IMG/VR virus record: IMGVR_UViG_3300027996_000191 | Span: 1 to 21,790 of that record | Origin: a virus | Strand: one strand, 5' to 3' | DNA length: 21,790 nucleotides | Shown: in pieces, positions 13,040-19,688 of the stretch | Layout of the letters: each line of letters opens with the position of its first letter | Numbering within the stretch: position 1 is the stretch's first letter | Notes under the pieces: model-generated | Databases searched by the model: none | The model's input: only the letters and a program-made list of their open reading frames with translations | What the model was told of the DNA's origin: nothing | Position numbers and translations under genes: made by a program

Positions 13040-13224
13040 AACACGCCACACAACTCTTTCCAATCGCCTTGCAAGAGCTACTAGAGATAGGCGAGAAAGG
13101 CATGAAACAAAGAGAGCAAAGGGAGCGTGCTGAGCATGGTGCACGGCCTCGTGAAACGAGGGCATGTAAGCATGGTGCATGTAGAGAGAAACAACTTAAA
13201 CTTAAACTAACAACCACACTATAA
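13036..13224 (+). CDS. Hypothetical basic protein containing a repeat insertion
   Basis: A 62-residue protein. Residues 1-28 look like an ordinary helical domain (HATQLFPIALQELLEIGEKG), while from about 29 it is Arg/Glu/His/Cys-rich (REQRERAEHGARPRETRACK). That second part is encoded by DNA holding two GCATGGTGCAYG repeats and a CCTCG/CGAGG hairpin also present in the non-coding gap, so a mobile-like repeat seems to have inserted and been read through. A good SD is supplied by the cassette. Whether the tail is functional is open. Confidence 0.5.
   Translation: MKHATQLFPIALQELLEIGEKGMKQREQRERAEHGARPRETRACKHGACREKQLKLKLTTTL
13134..13181. repeat. Composite repeat inside a coding sequence
   Basis: GCATGGTGCACG (13134-13145), hairpin CCTCG-TGAAA-CGAGG (13147-13161) and GCATGGTGCATG (13170-13181). 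The parts match the non-coding gap at 11229-11242, 11505-11516 and 11859-11870. Confidence 0.5.
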
Positions 13225-13226
13225 AA

Positions 13227-13556
13227 ATGGATACTATAAACTTAGAAAATATTACTGACCTTCAAGATGCATCATCTGCAATTGATAAAATTCTGGATCA
13301 ATTATTCAAAGAAACAAAAAAAGTGAATGCTGAGCAATTAGGATTAGACAGGCGAGCATGCTATGGAGAAAGATTAATTATTGATACTTGCGAGGGATAC
13401 ATCGCAGTTCATCACAATGATTTAAATAGCATGATGTATTACGGTGGCTTTGAATACGTTGACGCAGATTCAATAACTAAAATTGGAGATTATACTTTCT
13501 TTATGGATGAAAATAGAGTTTCCGAATGCATTGATCACTTGAAGGAGAGCGAATAA
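13227..13556 (+). CDS. Hypothetical acidic protein
   Basis: A 109-residue protein starting MDTINLENITDLQDASSAID two bases after the preceding stop, without an obvious SD. The N-terminal 35 residues form a probable amphipathic helix pair. The rest is mixed, with a Tyr/Met/Gly-rich stretch (SMMYYGGFEYVDADSI). It has net negative charge, which is common among small phage inhibitors of host proteins, but no family is recognised. Confidence 0.6.
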   Translation: MDTINLENITDLQDASSAIDKILDQLFKETKKVNAEQLGLDRRACYGERLIIDTCEGYIAVHHNDLNSMMYYGGFEYVDADSITKIGDYTFFMDENRVSECIDHLKESE

Positions 13557-13558
13557 TT

Positions 13559-13831
13559 ATGAGCGAGAAACAAGTAACACACACACCTGGACCATGGTAT
13601 GAATATCAAAGCGAGAAATATGCATATAAAATGATTTCTTCAAAATATGGAGAAAGTATTGCAAACCATGTACCAAACGAAAACGCCCGGCTAATTGCAG
13701 CAGCGCCTGAGATGCATGAGGTTCTATCTGAGTTATTAGAGACACTGGAACTTTCCAAGGATTATGGGTTTGATGATGAATACGAGAAAGTGAAAGCAAT
13801 CCTCGCCAAGGTGGAAGGAGAAACAGCATGA
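13559..13831 (+). CDS. Phage small protein of the HTPGPW / AAPEM type
   Basis: A 90-residue protein with the pattern very common in temperate phages: HTPGPWYEY near the N-terminus (residues 8-16), then ARLIAAAPEMHEVLSELLE in the middle, and a Glu/Lys-rich helical end. The family is widespread in early or accessory regions and has no established function. ATG 13559 follows the prior stop by two bases. The 3' end carries a shortened form of the coupling cassette. A long antisense frame covers the same DNA and is rejected. Confidence 0.75.
   Translation: MSEKQVTHTPGPWYEYQSEKYAYKMISSKYGESIANHVPNENARLIAAAPEMHEVLSELLETLELSKDYGFDDEYEKVKAILAKVEGETA
13815..13831 (+). repeat. Translational-coupling cassette, diverged copy
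   Basis: AAGGAGAAACAGCATGA is the cassette with a two-base deletion. The upstream gene reads it as GETA-stop, and the next gene starts at its ATG. Confidence 0.55.
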
Positions 13832-14181
13832 TTCACATAAATAAATTAAAGTTGAATGACTTTGCAGAAGTTGCAACGCACTCAAGATGCCGAGCATTTG
13901 CATTTGAAAGCAGTTTTTGCTGGTTTGAATACCATGAAAAGTTTTCAAGCAATGAGAAACATCCAGAGTTAAAGCTTGAAGGTGACAACATCCAGGGAAC
14001 TTTTCATTTTGTTGATGATAAAAGTATTTCGGATCTTTGGTTAGTTCTTACTGATTTCCAAGAAAGAGGTATTGAGTTTTACACCTTTTGGAGAGAAGCT
14101 CAAAACAAGATTGGAGAAAAAGATGAAACATTTACCACAACTGAATGGATTGTATGGACTCCTAACGAGAAATTTAATTAA
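13828..14181 (+). CDS. Hypothetical protein, last of the plus-strand cluster
   Basis: A 117-residue protein starting MIHINKLKLNDFAEVATHSR, rich in Phe and Trp (FCWFEYHEKF, WLVLTDFQERGIEFYTFWRE), soluble and probably a compact alpha/beta fold. It overlaps the previous gene by four bases and uses its SD. It is followed by the terminator-like structure at 14232-14291. No family recognised. Confidence 0.65.
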   Translation: MIHINKLKLNDFAEVATHSRCRAFAFESSFCWFEYHEKFSSNEKHPELKLEGDNIQGTFHFVDDKSISDLWLVLTDFQERGIEFYTFWREAQNKIGEKDETFTTTEWIVWTPNEKFN

Positions 14182-14231
14182 TCGTGATTATACGAATACC
14201 ATAATCAGATTATCAGGTAAAACACATCTTT

Positions 14232-14291
14232 AGGTCATATAGCCTCTTAAAGGCGTTTTAACACCCACATGGGTATATTGACCTTCTTTTT
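14232..14291 (+). terminator. Terminator-like structured element between convergent blocks
   Basis: AGGTCATATA (14232-14241) pairs with TATATTGACCT (14274-14284) with one bulged T, and TCTTTTTAT follows (14285-14293). The enclosed loop contains two small hairpins, GCCT/AGGC and CCCA/TGGG. The T-rich tail is on the plus strand, fitting termination of the 11920-14181 transcript. The multi-branched shape is unlike a simple terminator and could be a structured RNA. The rest of the 187-bp gap shows no gene. Confidence 0.5.
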
Positions 14292-14367
14292 ATCCAAAAG
14301 CGTTTTCTAGACCCCATGCTCGTAACGCAATGGCATACTATGAGATACCATGTAAGTCATTTGTAGT

Positions 14368-15630
14368 CTAAAATGGTTTCTTATCATGTAATCTAGTATC
14401 AACTCGTGTTGAGAAACGCCCGGTTGGCTTGGTAAAAGTTAGCTTGGTTGCACGCACCTCGCCATTTCTATTCTTAGCAACATTGCAAATAATATCATCA
14501 TTGGTTGGATCTACTTCTTTCTCACGATGCATGAGTAACACACAATCTGCATCTTGTTCTATACTTCCTGACTCACGCAAGTCAGAGAGCATGGGATTGC
14601 GGTTAGCACTTTCTAACGCTCTGTTGAGTTGAGAAAGGGCAAGCACAGGAACTTCATACTCCATTGCCATTGCTTTCAAGGAACGAGAAATGTGGCTCAC
14701 CTCTTGCACTCTTGAGTCATGCCCAGGTGAGGAGAGTAGTTGCAAGTAATCGATTACGATTAAACCAAGCTCACCTTCAAGTCTTTGCTTGGCAACAAAT
14801 GCCTCAATTGATTGCATGGTTGCTTGGTTATCATCTTTGAATGTAATAGGCCAAGTCTGCATGGCTTGCACTTGTGTCTCTAACTTTTGCTTATGTCCAG
14901 CATTGAGAAATCCCTTACCTGTTGGTTTGCGCACACCACTTGCATTGGATAAAAGTCTACCTGCACATTCAGATGATGACATTTCTAAGCTTGCATAGCT
15001 TGCCCTTAAACCACGCTTTGCAGTCTCATATGTCATTTGTATTGCTAATGCACTCTTGCCTACTCCTGGGCGTGCTGCAAGGACGTACAAACTACCTTTC
15101 TTGAATCCACCTCCAAGAATAGCATCTAACTTTTCCAATCCTGTGGGGATTGCTTGTGTACCACCTGCATCCACTTCAAGAAATTCTGCAAATGCTTCTT
15201 TGCTTGCTGCACCACATGCAACCACACCCTTTCTTTGACTAAGTGATTTTGCAATGGTGTTAACAAAGGTCTGACTTATCTCTTCTGCTGGCTTGCTCTC
15301 TTTTAAATCATCGTTTGCTTGCCATAATGCACGCTCCACGGATCTCGTGTTACGATGATCAATTAAATATTCAATGTATCTTTCAATGCCACCACCACCA
15401 TACTTCTCGCTCAAAAAGATTACTTCTTGTTTTAGCTCTGGATGTTCTATGATTACATCTATCTCATTGGCAGGTGATAAACGTAAGCACGTTTCAAAGA
15501 TCGTGGAACGATCCATGGAGGAGAAGTCATCCTTGGTTAATGATTCACCTGCTTGTGCAGTGGCAACTCCACTTTCATCATGCAGCATGGATGAGAGAAC
15601 TGCTTGCTCTGCAAGTTCGTAATCAATCAT
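14368..15630 (-). CDS. dnaB: Replicative DNA helicase DnaB-like
   Basis: A 420-residue protein with an N-terminal helical domain (about 1-130) and a RecA-like motor: Walker A ARPGVGKS (186-193), H2/Walker B IVIDYLQLL (291-299), H3 SQLNR (333-337) and the arginine-finger region SDLRESGSIEQDAD (349-362). It should be a hexameric 5'-3' helicase opening the phage replication fork. At 420 residues it is slightly shorter than typical bacterial DnaB (about 450-470). Its ATG overlaps the end of the ribbon-helix-helix replication protein gene, which probably encodes its loader or organiser. It is the last gene of the leftward early block. Confidence 0.93.
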   Translation of the reverse strand: MIDYELAEQAVLSSMLHDESGVATAQAGESLTKDDFSSMDRSTIFETCLRLSPANEIDVIIEHPELKQEVIFLSEKYGGGGIERYIEYLIDHRNTRSVERALWQANDDLKESKPAEEISQTFVNTIAKSLSQRKGVVACGAASKEAFAEFLEVDAGGTQAIPTGLEKLDAILGGGFKKGSLYVLAARPGVGKSALAIQMTYETAKRGLRASYASLEMSSSECAGRLLSNASGVRKPTGKGFLNAGHKQKLETQVQAMQTWPITFKDDNQATMQSIEAFVAKQRLEGELGLIVIDYLQLLSSPGHDSRVQEVSHISRSLKAMAMEYEVPVLALSQLNRALESANRNPMLSDLRESGSIEQDADCVLLMHREKEVDPTNDDIICNVAKNRNGEVRATKLTFTKPTGRFSTRVDTRLHDKKPF

Positions 15631-16180
15631 CCGGGTGTTTTGTAGTCACATCAAAATTTAATCCATGAGTTGAAACAGATACCACGTTATCATACCCTCC
15701 ATCATTTAACCATGAGTTTGGATGTTTTGCATAATTTCCTTTCTCGTGAAAATGTTGATTGTATTTATCTGCACATTCTTTTGGATCAAGCTGTGAGAGA
15801 TCATCCCAATTCAATCTGATAGTCTTGACAACACGTCTTGCAAATTGCTGGTTTTTACACACTTCCCAGAATGCTTGAAACCATGCATGTGTTTCCTCTT
15901 TTTTTGCATCCTTGTTTTTTGCCTCTGTATTATTTTTCATTATATCTTTAGATATAATATTATTATCTACACACGTGCGCACGCGAGGATTGTAATACGG
16001 GGGTATTACATTGGCATTTTGGATGGTCGGTGCAATGAACTGTGAAATTGCTGCTTTTACGACCTCAGATTTCCTCATTCCTGTTAGCTCACAAAACAAC
16101 ATTAATCGTGCGTTTGCGGACTCGTTTAATCGGAACGATGTTGTGTAACTTTTTCCTTCTTCTTTTTCTTCTTCTGACAT
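15623..16180 (-). CDS. Replication accessory protein with N-terminal ribbon-helix-helix
   Basis: A 185-residue protein. Residues 11-50 (SYTTSFRLNESANARLMLFC ... SEVVKAAISQFI) fit a ribbon-helix-helix DNA-binding domain. After a disordered Asn/Lys linker (about 75-95), the C-terminal part (AWFQAFWEVCKNQQFARRVV ... HPNSWLNDGGYDN) resembles the end of phage replisome organisers and helicase-loader partners. It lies immediately upstream of dnaB and overlaps it by eight bases. The likely role, by inference, is to bind origin DNA through the ribbon-helix-helix and recruit helicase. A strong SD (GGAGG) lies within the end of the preceding microprotein gene. Fusion of these two parts is uncommon to my knowledge. 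Confidence 0.6.
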   Translation of the reverse strand: MSEEEKEEGKSYTTSFRLNESANARLMLFCELTGMRKSEVVKAAISQFIAPTIQNANVIPPYYNPRVRTCVDNNIISKDIMKNNTEAKNKDAKKEETHAWFQAFWEVCKNQQFARRVVKTIRLNWDDLSQLDPKECADKYNQHFHEKGNYAKHPNSWLNDGGYDNVVSVSTHGLNFDVTTKHPDD

Positions 16181-16184
16181 ATTT

Positions 16185-16301
16185 TTATCCTCCTATTAAT
16201 GCTAGAATCCATGCAAATATCATCCACAACCAAGTGATAACTGCTGCTATAAATATTGATGTAATTATTATTTTATTCATGATTTTATTAAGTGTATTCA
16301 T
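16185..16301 (-). CDS. Membrane microprotein, 38 residues
   Basis: MNTLNKIMNK followed by a long hydrophobic segment (IIITSIFIAAVITWLWMIFA then WILALIGG), a clear single membrane span with a basic N-terminus. An SD (AAGGAG) precedes ATG 16301. Its final codons GGA-GGA-TAA double as the SD of the replication protein at 16180, so the genes are coupled. Function unknown. It fills an otherwise empty gap between nuclease and replication genes. Confidence 0.65.
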   Translation of the reverse strand: MNTLNKIMNKIIITSIFIAAVITWLWMIFAWILALIGG

Positions 16302-16321
16302 TGTAACTCCTTGTAGTTTAT

Positions 16322-16756
16322 TCAGCGTTTAATGATACTGCTGGCATAGTTTTTTATGCGTTGCACGGGTATCAAGTATGCTTTCTTTGGTTGGGTATCT
16401 CCTTTACCTGTGAATTGACGCAGGGGTGGATTTTGCTCGACGATAAGATCCTTTAGTTGTCTTGGGGTGATGAATATAAACTCATCCTTCGTATCAAATA
16501 TCCACCAATCTGCGGTGGTTGCCATCAACCCGGATCGCCTGCCATACATCTCCACTTCCACCACGAGATTGCCCGAATAATGAGCCTTCCAATCCTGTTT
16601 TACCTCATATCCTTGCTTAGTATTAGCTAAGAAGAAATCAAAGCCAGAGAACTTGCCTGGTATGGGTATGGGCTTATGCCCCTTGGACTGGAAGAACTCG
16701 ATTAATTCGGCCTCACGCAGCTTGCCAACACTAAGACTCGTGTCGAACTCGGTCAT
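16322..16756 (-). CDS. PD-(D/E)XK nuclease, resolvase-like
   Basis: A 144-residue protein. A conserved helix with Glu residues (GKLREAELIEFFQ, 11-23) is followed by GFDFF (Asp40) and the EVK motif (Glu51, Lys53) in YEVKQDW; then GNLVVEVE (62-69) and TADWWIF (81-87). This is the core of a PD-(D/E)XK nuclease of the kind found in phage recombination blocks, where such enzymes act as junction resolvases or as packaging or repair nucleases. All expected catalytic residues are present. It starts 26 bases inside the end of the ParB-like gene. The RusA gene nearby is disrupted, so this enzyme may carry the resolvase role. Confidence 0.7.
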   Translation of the reverse strand: MTEFDTSLSVGKLREAELIEFFQSKGHKPIPIPGKFSGFDFFLANTKQGYEVKQDWKAHYSGNLVVEVEMYGRRSGLMATTADWWIFDTKDEFIFITPRQLKDLIVEQNPPLRQFTGKGDTQPKKAYLIPVQRIKNYASSIIKR

Positions 16757-17657
16757 TGATTGTTGGTGTATCAGGTTTAGGAATCATACTATCACCACGA
16801 ACAGCAATTCTATCCATTTCTTTTCCCTTCAACCAATTATTCCAACAAGATATTCCTGCTTTTAATATATATCTAGTCTCTGGTTGGGCATTATGTGTGA
16901 CATGCTTGATAAACGCATTCCTCAACACTAAACCTGGACTTCCTTTTGTTAGGTTCTCACCATAAAAAACTTGGTTCATAAACTTGTCTGCCAATGTGGT
17001 TGACTCGTCATCCTCGACCCTACCTTCTGCTCTTCTTAGCAAATAATTTAAGCAAGAAATTGCAGTTGTTTTAATTTTGAGAAGTTTATACCACTTTTGT
17101 GCCTGCTTAACTGAGGTATCAAGATTCGGATAATTAATAAGTAACTCCTCACATTCATGGTTCTCTATTCTTGCAGATCGACCACCACCAGCAGCAGAAA
17201 TTTCTCCTGTAGTATCAACCTTAACAATAACTGCTAAACACGCAGCCATGCTTGTTGTTCGCTTTAGTCCATTAATGCTAAACACATCTGCCACATTTCT
17301 TCTTTTACCAGAGTCAATTGTATTAAATGCTTCATTGTTATCTAAGATAACACATATTACATTTAAAGGTACATCTGCTTTGATACATGCATGAAGTCGA
17401 TGCTGACCATCAATTAACATGCCACCTCCAAATGTTATTGTCTCGCCATTAATTCTCCAGCGACCTGCTTTCATCTGCTTTGCATATCTTAATATAACTT
17501 GCTTGGATAACTTTCTATTTTTTATTTGTCCTTCAAGAATTTCTTTTGCTTCCTGTGGAGTTATTGTTCGTATATCCACATACGCACCTAGTTCATTGTT
17601 GTATAAGTATTGTGACTCAGACATCTCTGAGTTCATTGTTTGTTGAGCTATATTCAT
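16731..17657 (-). CDS. ParB/Srx-fold protein
   Basis: A 308-residue protein. The N-terminal half has the ParB-like hallmark GGGMLIDGQHRLHACIKADV (77-96) after a SKQVILRYAKQMKAGRW helix region, and then AFNTIDSGKRRNVADVF (110-126), a combination I know from phage proteins sharing the ParB/Srx nucleotide-binding fold. The C-terminal half is mainly helical and unassigned. The family binds DNA or nucleotides, and some ParB-fold proteins hydrolyse CTP or ATP. Partition is unlikely because there is no ParA partner; a replication or nucleotide-related role is more plausible. The likely start is ATG 17657, without clear SD; in-frame ATGs at codons 8 and 12 are alternatives. Confidence 0.7.
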   Translation of the reverse strand: MNIAQQTMNSEMSESQYLYNNELGAYVDIRTITPQEAKEILEGQIKNRKLSKQVILRYAKQMKAGRWRINGETITFGGGMLIDGQHRLHACIKADVPLNVICVILDNNEAFNTIDSGKRRNVADVFSINGLKRTTSMAACLAVIVKVDTTGEISAAGGGRSARIENHECEELLINYPNLDTSVKQAQKWYKLLKIKTTAISCLNYLLRRAEGRVEDDESTTLADKFMNQVFYGENLTKGSPGLVLRNAFIKHVTHNAQPETRYILKAGISCWNNWLKGKEMDRIAVRGDSMIPKPDTPTINDRVRHES

Positions 17658-17675
17658 ATTAGTATTTTTTATTAG

Positions 17676-18007
17676 TTATTGTTTTGTTACCTCTACCCAC
17701 GTCTCTTCTTCCTTGTAGGTTTTGACTTTTTCTTGGCTGACTTCGAGGGTGATCGCTTGAGGGTCATCTTCTGGAATAATGTTCGCAGCCCGAAGCGAAT
17801 CGACAAGGTACTTAACTCCCCCAACAAGGTTGTCCGGGTCGCAGATTCTGACTCGCTTGGAGATAATGCGGACTCGATGGCGATCATCGCCTCCTTCTGC
17901 ATTTCTCTCTTCTCTTTTACTCGCGCCCACCGATTCATACCCAGAAGTGTGTTCAATGAAGGGGTTCGTTTCTTCACGCACAGCGTTATTTTTTCTCCCT
18001 TTTCCAT
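17676..18007 (-). pseudogene. rusA-like: RusA-like Holliday-junction resolvase, frameshifted
   Basis: The N-terminal half is in one frame from ATG 18007 (ITLCVKKRTPSLNTLLGMNR, then a basic helix MQKEAMIAIES). The C-terminal half is one frame back (RICDPDNLVGGVKYLVDSLR, then NIIPEDDPQAIT), with the catalytic aspartates in DPDN and LVDS. Neither frame alone gives a full RusA. A -1 shift between about 17900 and 17850 restores a 110-residue protein of normal size. I see no X-XXY-YYZ slippery heptamer there, so a one-base indel or assembly error is more likely than programmed frameshifting. It starts directly after the DnaA-domain gene. Confidence 0.65.
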
Positions 18008-18009
18008 CA

Positions 18010-18489
18010 CTAGTTGGCATTTATATTTCTTCCCACCAGGTTAATCTTGGCTGCCATCTCGCGATCACATTCAAGTAAATCATGGATCTTATTACAGGTG
18101 TGGGATATATTACTGTGATTGCGATCAAAGACCTTGCCCAACTCTTCAACCTTGTATCCCTGTTTACGTGCAAAGTAGACTGCACATTGACGTGCCAATG
18201 CTACATCCTGTGTGCGTTTCCTACTATTAATCTCCTTTACACTTACACCCAATGTCTTGGCACATATCTCTTTTATTTTTGGAATGGAGACCATGCACTC
18301 GCGCTGTGTATATATAGTGATGTCAGGGTCACTTTGATTGTTCATATCCTCGCCTGCTAATGTAGCCACTAATTGTTTCAGTGCTGCATGTAGTACCACA
18401 ACCGCGCCTTCAAAGTTCTGTTGCTCAATATGAGCTTCAGCATAACCCAGCACTTTATCCATCTCGTTTATTTTCAATCTATTAGCCAT
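18010..18489 (-). CDS. DnaA domain-IV-like protein without AAA+ module
   Basis: A 159-residue protein. Residues about 69-145 match the origin-binding domain IV of DnaA: IPKIKEICAKTLGVSVKEIN, RKRTQDVALARQCAVYFARK (basic loop and helix), and the signature FDRNHSNISHTCNKI (121-135), corresponding to the DHTTVLHACRKI region of bacterial DnaA. There is no Walker A or B, and no room for an AAA+ domain. The first 45 residues are a separate helical segment. It could bind host-like DnaA boxes to recruit or block replication initiation. It overlaps the preceding gene by 16 bases, in the early block. Confidence 0.8.
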   Translation of the reverse strand: MANRLKINEMDKVLGYAEAHIEQQNFEGAVVVLHAALKQLVATLAGEDMNNQSDPDITIYTQRECMVSIPKIKEICAKTLGVSVKEINSRKRTQDVALARQCAVYFARKQGYKVEELGKVFDRNHSNISHTCNKIHDLLECDREMAAKINLVGRNINAN

Positions 18490-18710
18490 TCGTCAGAACT
18501 CCTTCCTTCGGTTTTTAACCATTTGTTAATTTCTTTTTTATCCCATGCAAATCCACGTCCACCTCGGCATCTCATGCCATCAATGATGTAACATGTTAAA
18601 CCTTCATCCTCATGGAATTGATCCAAGGATGTTTGCGATTTATAGCCCATAAGTTTGAGTGCTTTCTTGCTGGTGATAAGGTATTTCTTTGCACCTTGAT
18701 TTCGTGCCAT
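18474..18710 (-). CDS. Small HTH protein, excisionase-like
   Basis: A 78-residue protein starting MARNQGAKKYLITSKKAL at ATG 18710, which shares one base with the stop of the nuclease gene. Residues 10-25 (LITSKKALKLMGYKSQTSLD) resemble the winged-helix of MerR/excisionase-type proteins. The centre contains MRCRGGRGFAWDKKEINKWL, a pattern common in small phage DNA-binding proteins with an invariant end Trp-Leu. With an integrase in the same block, a directionality-factor role is plausible but not proven; control of the replication genes is an alternative. Confidence 0.55.
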   Translation of the reverse strand: MARNQGAKKYLITSKKALKLMGYKSQTSLDQFHEDEGLTCYIIDGMRCRGGRGFAWDKKEINKWLKTEGRSSDEWLID

Positions 18711-19687
18711 CACGCAGACTTCCTTTCATTTTCCCAACGAAGAGCGGTAGAAAATTCAGTCATGTCCACCATGTTACGATTACCTACTTTTCGTTTCTCA
18801 AGTTTATGTTTCTTTACAACCTTACACACAAAGCTTCGACTCACTCTAAACTTATCTGCAATCTGTGTAATGCTCAGTCTATTAGTTGTAAATAAGCCAC
18901 CAAGGTTTAGCGTTTTAATGTCATCCGTGTAGCCAGGCCATACATCAGTTGCCAGGCATTTACCATATAAGCGAATAGCATCAAGCACTCGTGGAATCTC
19001 TTTTTCTATGTCGTTGTTATCCAATGCATAACATGCAGTTGCATATGGTTCACTCTTCTCAACCACCAAGAACACAAACTGCTTGGGTCGCTCGCCCATC
19101 TGCCGTAATGCAGTCATGTAATATGCTGCCTGGAATGCATAGCCAAATTGACGCACGCTCTTGGCAAAGCCTTTCTCACTTGCATCCATGGTTGTCTTTA
19201 AGTCTATGACCATTCCTGTCTCGGTATTATATAAGTCAGGACGAACCTTGCAGGGTGTGCCATCGATCTCAAAGAATCCTGTATGTTCAACCTTGCACGA
19301 TGGATGATATAGCATATCCATTAACAATGGATGTTGGCGTGCAGATGCTGCTACTTCCATGCACATGTTATAGTCAGACTCTGGTAACCAACGCTTGTTT
19401 GGTTCTGCTGATTCCATCTCTGCCATTGCATCTTTGTATGCTTTGGTTCTGCTGGAGTTACCATCAATCTCTGTTGGCTTGCATCCAAATTCAATATCTA
19501 CTAGTGCAGGTTCTAATGCAGCAGTGTGTACTAAGCTACCATTCCTTAATGCTGGTGTGCTTGGCGTGGGGAACTTCATCGAATGCTTCACCTTGAGTGG
19601 GCAAGAGCCGAGCAATTGTCTCGCTCGACTCGAACCCAACGCAGGGTCTGCATGATAGTCCTCGTTACTAATATTAGGACGTAACAT
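18710..19687 (-). CDS. RecE-like exonuclease with C-terminal HTH
   Basis: A 325-residue protein of the RecE/exonuclease VIII-type PD-(D/E)XK group: an early LGSSRARQLL helix, GSLVHTAALEP with conserved His55, GTPCKVRPDLYN (Asp151), VIDLKTT (Asp162, Lys164) and GYAFQAAYY (Gln186). All catalytic residues are present. The core ends at WPGYTDD IKTLNLGG (about 250-264). Residues 266-325 then form a helix-turn-helix (LSITQIADKFRVSRSFVCKV) with a basic tail, which normal RecE-type proteins lack. ATG 19687 lies one base past the preceding stop. It would resect dsDNA for annealing; the partner encoded upstream is SSB-like. Confidence 0.85.
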   Translation of the reverse strand: MLRPNISNEDYHADPALGSSRARQLLGSCPLKVKHSMKFPTPSTPALRNGSLVHTAALEPALVDIEFGCKPTEIDGNSSRTKAYKDAMAEMESAEPNKRWLPESDYNMCMEVAASARQHPLLMDMLYHPSCKVEHTGFFEIDGTPCKVRPDLYNTETGMVIDLKTTMDASEKGFAKSVRQFGYAFQAAYYMTALRQMGERPKQFVFLVVEKSEPYATACYALDNNDIEKEIPRVLDAIRLYGKCLATDVWPGYTDDIKTLNLGGLFTTNRLSITQIADKFRVSRSFVCKVVKKHKLEKRKVGNRNMVDMTEFSTALRWENERKSA

Positions 19688-19688
19688 A

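Noticed and set aside
13557-13829. 90-codon minus-strand frame opposite the HTPGPW gene
   Set aside because: The plus-strand protein has a recognisable phage pattern and is coupled to both neighbours; the antisense frame has neither.
14307-14360. 17-codon minus-strand frame with ACTACAAATG start after dnaB
   Set aside because: Too short to support as a gene; kept only as one further instance of the start-adjacent motif.
17850-17910. Programmed -1 ribosomal frameshift in the RusA-like gene
   Set aside because: No X-XXY-YYZ heptamer in the right phase was found by eye; an indel or error is simpler.
17679-18044. 121-codon plus-strand frame over the RusA region
   Set aside because: Antisense of the two RusA frames; Phe/Leu/Ser-rich shadow composition.
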